The notes beneath the pieces are model-generated. The model made no database searches. It saw only the letters and a list, made by a program, of their open reading frames with translations, and was not told the DNA's origin. The position numbers and the translations under genes were made by a program. Shown here piece after piece: positions 6,139-9,131 of a stretch of 9,131 bases of DNA (position 1 is its first letter; the number at the start of each line of letters is the position of its first letter). The stretch spans positions 1 through 9,131 of the forward strand of contig JAIMBU010000064.1 of NCBI GenBank assembly GCA_023511325.1, in the 5' to 3' direction. This stretch comes from Gorillibacterium sp. (GTDB taxonomy: Bacteria > Bacillota > Bacilli > Paenibacillales > NBRC-103111).

Positions 6139-6932
6139 GGGTATATCCGCTCTCTTGCGTCCTCTAGCTTTGCATACAGATCAGGTGCTGGAACACCGAT
6201 AAGTAAGAGCTGCAGCCGATCAAGCTCTTCTGCTGTCAGGCTGACAGCCGCTGTGCCACTCGGCAAATACTTCCACAGGACGATTTTGTCCTGGTCCACG
6301 CCAATCTCCAGCGGATCACCCTCTTTAATGCCAAGGGTACGGCGAAGCTCTTTGGGAATTACAATGCGCCCCAAATCATCAATGCGTCTTACAATTCCAG
6401 TGGATTTCAAAGCGCCACCTTCCCGCGCCTCCACTGAGGCAGCAGTTTGTAGCTGGGACATCGGTAACGCGGTGCGAATAGCAGACACTATGGTCTCTAC
6501 CATTTCCATTACCAATCCAAGGCTCGTATTCTGCAGGACAAAGTATTCCATAAACCCGCCAACATTCACGATCCCCACAATACTAAATTCGCCTACTGAC
6601 ATGAGGTTTTTACCGACACCAGCACCTGGACGAAGGGGCTCACTTTTATAACGGATCTTGCCAACGGACGCCATGCCACCCAAGCTGGCATCAATTCCAA
6701 TAACGAGGCTCTCTTCTGGGACTTCCCTACTAAGGCGGCTTTCAAGGTTTACCGCATGAAGGGGATTAGCCAATGTACCAACAACACAATATCCGAGGGC
6801 TTCGAGCTGAGTACCTACTAACGGTCCAAGACTGTCCCCTGTCGACCGATCTGTGCCAACACAAGCAAATACTACCTGCTCTGTCCTGCTACTAAGCGCC
6901 GAGCGTAATTCTTTTGCGAGTTGATCCAACAT
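6126..6932 (-). CDS. YyaC-like spore protease domain fused to an AbrB/SpoVT DNA-binding domain (268 aa)
   Basis: Residues about 15-155 match YyaC (DUF1256), a sporulation-associated protein with a HybD/Gpr-like protease fold. Signature segments are CVGTDRSTGDSLGPLVGT (Asp28, Asp33), GTLANPLHAVNL, IDASLGG (Asp81) and GIVNVGGFMEYFVLQNT. After a ~20-residue linker, residues 176-222 are an AbrB/SpoVT swapped-hairpin domain (STGIVRRIDDLGRIVIPKEL, then RRTLGIKEGDPLEI). A 46-residue mostly helical tail follows. B. subtilis YyaC is about 205 aa with no AbrB domain, so this is a fusion. One uninterrupted frame and a strong AAGGAGGA site 5 bases before the ATG rule out an annotation artefact. AbrB domains dimerise and bind DNA, so the protein may be a DNA-bound regulator carrying a protease-like sensor. 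Whether the YyaC part cleaves or merely binds something is unknown. It is co-oriented with the phage replication genes. Confidence 0.9.
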   Translation of the reverse strand: MLDQLAKELRSALSSRTEQVVFACVGTDRSTGDSLGPLVGTQLEALGYCVVGTLANPLHAVNLESRLSREVPEESLVIGIDASLGGMASVGKIRYKSEPLRPGAGVGKNLMSVGEFSIVGIVNVGGFMEYFVLQNTSLGLVMEMVETIVSAIRTALPMSQLQTAASVEAREGGALKSTGIVRRIDDLGRIVIPKELRRTLGIKEGDPLEIGVDQDKIVLWKYLPSGTAAVSLTAEELDRLQLLLIGVPAPDLYAKLEDARERIYPCPT

Positions 6933-6953
6933 AAATCCTCCTTGCCCCTACGT

Positions 6954-6964
6954 CCGCATTGCGG
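6954..6964. promoter_or_regulatory. Short inverted repeat upstream of the YyaC-AbrB gene, possible operator
   Basis: The 11-base sequence ccgcattgcgg has two perfect 5-base arms around one central base. It lies about 10 bases before the ribosome site of the YyaC-AbrB fusion, in the only sizeable non-coding gap of the window (6933-7003). No clear -35/-10 promoter pair accompanies it. It could be an operator or a chance palindrome; at this length chance is a serious alternative. Confidence 0.25.
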
Positions 6965-7003
6965 TACAATTGGGGTATCTATTAGTGTTATTACTTGTGC
7001 GAC

Positions 7004-7117
7004 TCAGCGGGCGGCTACCCGTTTGGGTCGTTTTTCGTTTTCCCATGCTGCGTAAGCAAGGACGGCCATGCGCTCACCAAGCGTAAGGGCGAACCAATCT
7101 AAACCCGTTGTTTTCAA
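7004..7117 (-). CDS. Small unrecognised protein (37 aa, TTG start)
   Basis: A TTG at 7117 opens a 37-residue frame: MKTTGLDWFALTLGERMAVL followed by AYAAWENEKRPKRVAAR and TGA. A GGAG ribosome core lies 8 bases upstream, inside the end of the preceding gene, whose stop is only 5 bases before the TTG. The front half is amphipathic and helical with aromatic residues, and the end is strongly basic. Without this gene there would be a 190-base gap in an otherwise gapless operon, which supports it. I do not recognise a family and infer no function. Confidence 0.6.
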   Translation of the reverse strand: MKTTGLDWFALTLGERMAVLAYAAWENEKRPKRVAAR

Positions 7118-7122
7118 TACGG

Positions 7123-7326
7123 TCACTCCCTCTCAAAAAACTCAGGCGTACACACCGGATCGCACAGGATGCCATAGCTCTCTTCTAGGTTAGCCAACGT
7201 GATAGCCAGTGGAATGTGCTGATCGCTCCGCGCCTCCAGCAGTAATGCCTTGGCTTTCTTAAGTTTCGCAACGCATGCCTCTATCTCAAGTGCTGCTTTA
7301 CGAAGCTGCTTGCCTTTATCACCCAA
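7123..7326 (-). CDS. Small helical protein (67 aa, TTG start)
   Basis: The product begins GDKGKQLRKAALEIEACVAK after the start residue and continues LKKAKALLLEARSDQHIPLA. It is rich in Lys, Leu, Ala and Glu, so residues 5-55 should be mainly helix, possibly coiled coil. The frame can extend to a GTG at 7335, but that GTG is part of the perfect ribosome site AAGGAGGTGA and too close to be used; the TTG at 7326 sits 8 bases after the AGGAGG core and is preferred. The gene follows the PP-loop enzyme, whose stop codon lies inside the same ribosome site, so the two are tightly coupled. No family is recognised. Two cysteines near the C-terminus (CDPVC) are notable but not interpretable alone. Confidence 0.75.
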   Translation of the reverse strand: MGDKGKQLRKAALEIEACVAKLKKAKALLLEARSDQHIPLAITLANLEESYGILCDPVCTPEFFERE

Positions 7327-7331
7327 TCTCC

Positions 7332-7341
7332 TCACCTCCTT
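7332..7341 (-). promoter_or_regulatory. Perfect consensus ribosome binding site selecting a TTG start
   Basis: On the minus strand this reads AAGGAGGTGA, a full match to the 3' end of 16S rRNA. It contains the TGA stop of the PP-loop enzyme gene and places the TTG at 7326 at ideal spacing (8 bases from the AGGAGG core), so it decides the start of the 67-aa gene. Confidence 0.8.
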
Positions 7342-8093
7342 AAGTTGGTATCAGCCGAAATCCCCGTGTACTCCTCAAGCGGAATCGAAGTCTTACCTTT
7401 CATAAAAATGGTGTGACCGATCTTCTTTTCAAGCTCTACGTACTTCCTGTAAAGCTCTGGATTCTGTCGTGCACCGTGACAAAGATCATTTTTACTACCC
7501 ATGATGCAGAACACACAGCTTAATCGCTCGTTGCCATCAGCGTAGGCCCAGAAAGGTTCTTCGCCTGCATCCTGGATGGTTTGAAAGACTTGCTCTGTAG
7601 AAAGGTCAAAAATCGGCAGCCAATCCCACACATCACGAGTTTTACAGCTCTGCATCTTATTGAGGGAGAATGGATTTTTCTTCGCTCGAGCATTTGACTC
7701 TTCTGCACGAATCCCCATGCAGTTAACCGCGATAGTCGCCCCACGGGCTTTCAAGTCTGCCCGAATACACTTAAATATTGGCCCACGCTTTAGATCTGAT
7801 GTGCATTGACGGTAAGCTGCACTCGGCCACATCCCACGCTTTTCAACCATTCCGAGAAATGACTTTCCAGCGCTCACAATATGGGGCGGATGAATTACGT
7901 ACCGTTTAATGTGGTCGATCACACCGGGCCACTCCACCTCACCAAGACTCGCATGGATCACGACCAGTTGTTCAGGTGGGATAACCTTACACAGATTGGA
8001 GTACATAGCCTGAGAATCCTTGCCGCCCGAATGACTTACATAGAAGATAGCGCCTTTTTGTATAAGCTCTTTTATTGCTTCAGGTAAAATCAT
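7332..8093 (-). CDS. PP-loop ATPase of the PAPS reductase / DndC-like family (253 aa)
   Basis: The N-terminal SHSGGKDSQA (Ser22 to Ser27) is the PP-loop of ATP pyrophosphatases, which adenylate or pyrophosphorylate a substrate. The family-specific GIRAEESNAR motif lies at about 127-136. Cysteines occur at QCTSDLKR (Cys97) and in a C-terminal CVFCIMGSKNDLC cluster (Cys193, Cys196, Cys205), similar to the iron-sulfur or thiol centres of PAPS reductase and of DndC, the sulfur-handling enzyme of DNA phosphorothioation. The ATG at 8093 has an AAAGGAGGA site about 8 bases upstream. Neighbours are small phage genes; no DndA, B, D or E partner and no sulfurtransferase is visible, so a complete Dnd system is not present here. 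The real substrate is unknown: sulfate assimilation, tRNA thiolation and nucleotide or DNA modification are all possible. Confidence 0.85.
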   Translation of the reverse strand: MILPEAIKELIQKGAIFYVSHSGGKDSQAMYSNLCKVIPPEQLVVIHASLGEVEWPGVIDHIKRYVIHPPHIVSAGKSFLGMVEKRGMWPSAAYRQCTSDLKRGPIFKCIRADLKARGATIAVNCMGIRAEESNARAKKNPFSLNKMQSCKTRDVWDWLPIFDLSTEQVFQTIQDAGEEPFWAYADGNERLSCVFCIMGSKNDLCHGARQNPELYRKYVELEKKIGHTIFMKGKTSIPLEEYTGISADTNLRR

Positions 8094-8108
8094 CGGGGTG
8101 TCCTCCTT

Positions 8109-8357
8109 TCATCGCATTGGTGCTTCAAGCTTTTCGATCTTTTGGCACAGATCCATTTCCCAATCGTAGTCACCAACGATATGAGCTTGATAGGATAATT
8201 GCTTAAGTTCGTCTAGCCTTCTTACCAAATTTGCATTAGCGGTTAGGCAATGGATAAATTCGACTTGCACCTCATCAGGCAAACCTTCGAAACCCGTTTT
8301 GTTGGCGAGAATAGCAATCTCAGCTAAGCGGCGATGTACTGGATGAATACCAATCAT
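8109..8357 (-). CDS. Small conserved phage protein, DUF7667-like (82 aa)
   Basis: The protein starts MIGIHPVHRRLAEIAILANK and continues with HCLTANANLVRRLDELKQLS and a final DYDWEMDLCQKIEKLEAPMR. This pattern of an IHPVHRRLAE start, an HCL-x-NA-x-LVR centre and a W-x-x-x-L-C-x-KI end resembles a short all-helical family from Paenibacillaceae that I believe is called DUF7667; the family name is from memory and less sure than the similarity. An AAGGAGG site precedes the ATG by 9 bases. It overlaps the end of the helix-turn-helix gene by 38 bases and precedes the PP-loop enzyme by 15 bases. Function is unknown. Confidence 0.82.
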   Translation of the reverse strand: MIGIHPVHRRLAEIAILANKTGFEGLPDEVQVEFIHCLTANANLVRRLDELKQLSYQAHIVGDYDWEMDLCQKIEKLEAPMR

Positions 8358-8649
8358 GAGTTCGGGCCTCCTTAGCGTTCTGGCTTACCAGAAGGTCAAT
8401 GTGGGTATCCAGATCTGATTGTCGAAAGAACAATTGCCCACGAAGTCGGAAGAATGGTATTTCCTGAGTCTCGATCATCCGCCGCAAGGTGCTTTCGGAG
8501 ATATGCAAGTAAGCTGAAGCTTCCTTTAATGAAAAGACATTTCGATAAAGCCGTTTTTCAATCTCAGGCTTTAGATCAGCAAGGAGCTCCTCACGCAGAG
8601 CGCGCTTGATGTCGGATCGGATCGACTCCAGCAGATCAGATGTGTTCAT
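8320..8649 (-). CDS. Excisionase-like helix-turn-helix protein (109 aa)
   Basis: Residues about 38-83 form a MerR/excisionase-type winged helix (HTH_17 style): VFSLKEASAYLHISESTLRR, then IETQEIPFFRLRGQLFFRQSDLD. The recognition helix, the short IPFFRLRGQ wing and the final RQSDLD helix are all present. The first 37 residues are a charged helix with repeated Leu and Ile that could mediate dimer formation. Such proteins act as DNA-bending excisionases or small transcriptional regulators. The ATG overlaps the stop of the antirepressor-like gene as ATGA, so it is translationally coupled to it. No integrase is visible in the window, so an early regulator is as likely as an excisionase. Confidence 0.85.
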   Translation of the reverse strand: MNTSDLLESIRSDIKRALREELLADLKPEIEKRLYRNVFSLKEASAYLHISESTLRRMIETQEIPFFRLRGQLFFRQSDLDTHIDLLVSQNAKEARTHDWYSSSTSPLS

Positions 8650-9131
8650 GACGCTAGTTCTCCAAGGTCTACTCGGTTAGCAACCGCCATCTCTTTCACA
8701 ATCGCGAAGTAGATTTCGACCAACTTCCCATCTTCGAAAATAACATCCAGCTTACTGACCTTATCAATCTTGGATTTGGCAATACCTTCAAGGGCTAAAC
8801 GCTGCTTTTTGTTTGTAACCCGTTTGATTAAATCACACCGAGCTCTCTCCTCCAGCCGTTTATAGCTGTCTGTGCGCACATCTTGATAGGAGTTCCCCCC
8901 ACCCAAAGCCTGAGCAATTTTGTTCAACAGACCCGTGACTTTCTTCCGGCCGTCAATCGGGTTGAGGGCCAGAATCTCATTTTGATTCTCAATCTGCTGC
9001 TTTACGGCGTTTACGTCACCTTGCAACCGTGAGTGTTCGAGCTCCATCCGAGCAACTGAATTGAATATTTGATTGAACAACTGCAGCTCAGGCGACAATG
9101 CCTGCGTCCTACCTCCGCTAACAATCCCACA
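8646..9131 (-). CDS. C-terminal part of phage antirepressor-like protein, start outside window
   Basis: The frame is open to the right edge, so the start is probably outside; 161 codons plus stop are seen. The segment ALSPELQLFNQIFNSVARME followed by a helical linker, then NPIDGRKKVTGLLNKIAQAL and ERARCDLIKRVTNKKQRLAL, and finally SKLDVIFEDGKLVEIYFAIV, matches the conserved C-terminal domain of ORF6C-type phage antirepressors as I recall them. These proteins usually carry an N-terminal DNA-binding or BRO/ORF6N-like domain, here missing. A TTG at 9098 with a GGAGGT 12 bases upstream could start a 150-aa free-standing protein, but that spacing is long and the upstream residues (SGGRTQA) read like coding sequence. 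It is the first gene of the visible block and, by analogy, would control the lysis-lysogeny switch. Confidence 0.72.
   Translation of the reverse strand, partial: CGIVSGGRTQALSPELQLFNQIFNSVARMELEHSRLQGDVNAVKQQIENQNEILALNPIDGRKKVTGLLNKIAQALGGGNSYQDVRTDSYKRLEERARCDLIKRVTNKKQRLALEGIAKSKIDKVSKLDVIFEDGKLVEIYFAIVKEMAVANRVDLGELAS

Noticed and set aside
5989..6651. Open frame of 220 codons on the plus strand
   Set aside because: It is antisense to the YyaC-AbrB fusion and zinc-ribbon genes, is Ser/Arg/Pro-rich as antisense frames often are, and has no clear ribosome site.
6933..7003. Rho-independent terminator or sigma-A promoter
   Set aside because: The palindrome has 5-base arms with no following T-run, and no -35/-10 pair with proper spacing could be found.
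7327..7335. GTG start for the 67-aa helical protein
   Set aside because: The GTG is part of the AAGGAGGTGA ribosome site itself; the TTG at 7326 has ideal spacing.
7332..8093. A complete DNA phosphorothioation (Dnd) defence system
   Set aside because: Only one DndC-like PP-loop protein is present; no DndA, B, D or E or restriction genes are seen in the window.

Overview
The window is a densely packed block of genes that all lie on the minus strand, so transcription runs from position 9131 towards 1. It reads as the early/replication module of a tailed phage or prophage of a spore-forming Gram-positive host. The likely host family is Paenibacillaceae (Paenibacillus or Brevibacillus), judged from strong AGGAGG ribosome binding sites, GTG and TTG starts, roughly balanced base composition, a YyaC-type spore protein domain, and small phage proteins of the kind seen in that family. 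Host assignment is inference; no species can be named from the sequence alone.

In transcription order: the C-terminal part of an antirepressor-like protein (entering at the right edge), a 109-aa excisionase-like helix-turn-helix protein, an 82-aa small protein, a PP-loop PAPS-reductase/DndC-like enzyme with clustered cysteines, a 67-aa helical protein, an unannotated 37-aa protein, a 268-aa fusion of a YyaC-like spore protease domain with an AbrB/SpoVT DNA-binding domain, a small zinc-ribbon protein, an unannotated 46-aa helical protein whose start is nested in the zinc-ribbon gene, and a 174-aa protein with a Q/P/Y-rich centre. The replication core follows: a DUF2800 PD-(D/E)XK nuclease with a predicted iron-sulfur cluster, a DUF2815/Enc34-type ssDNA-binding protein with a long Q/G/P/Y tail, and a family A DNA polymerase with proofreading exonuclease. 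Last come a SigB/SigF/SigG-like sigma factor and a partial helix-turn-helix protein running off the left edge.

Genes are joined by ATGA or 13-nt overlaps, or by gaps of a few bases. The largest non-coding stretch is about 71 bases (6933-7003), which holds a short inverted repeat. No terminator or convincing promoter was seen, so the block is probably one long transcript started upstream of the window. The likely working unit is nuclease, ssDNA-binding protein and polymerase acting at the phage fork, followed by a phage sigma factor that could redirect host RNA polymerase to later genes.

The most unusual items are the YyaC-AbrB fusion, the matching prion-like low-complexity segments in two proteins flanking the nuclease, and the co-occurrence of a sporulation-type sigma factor with a spore-protein/AbrB fusion, which suggests interference with host developmental control.
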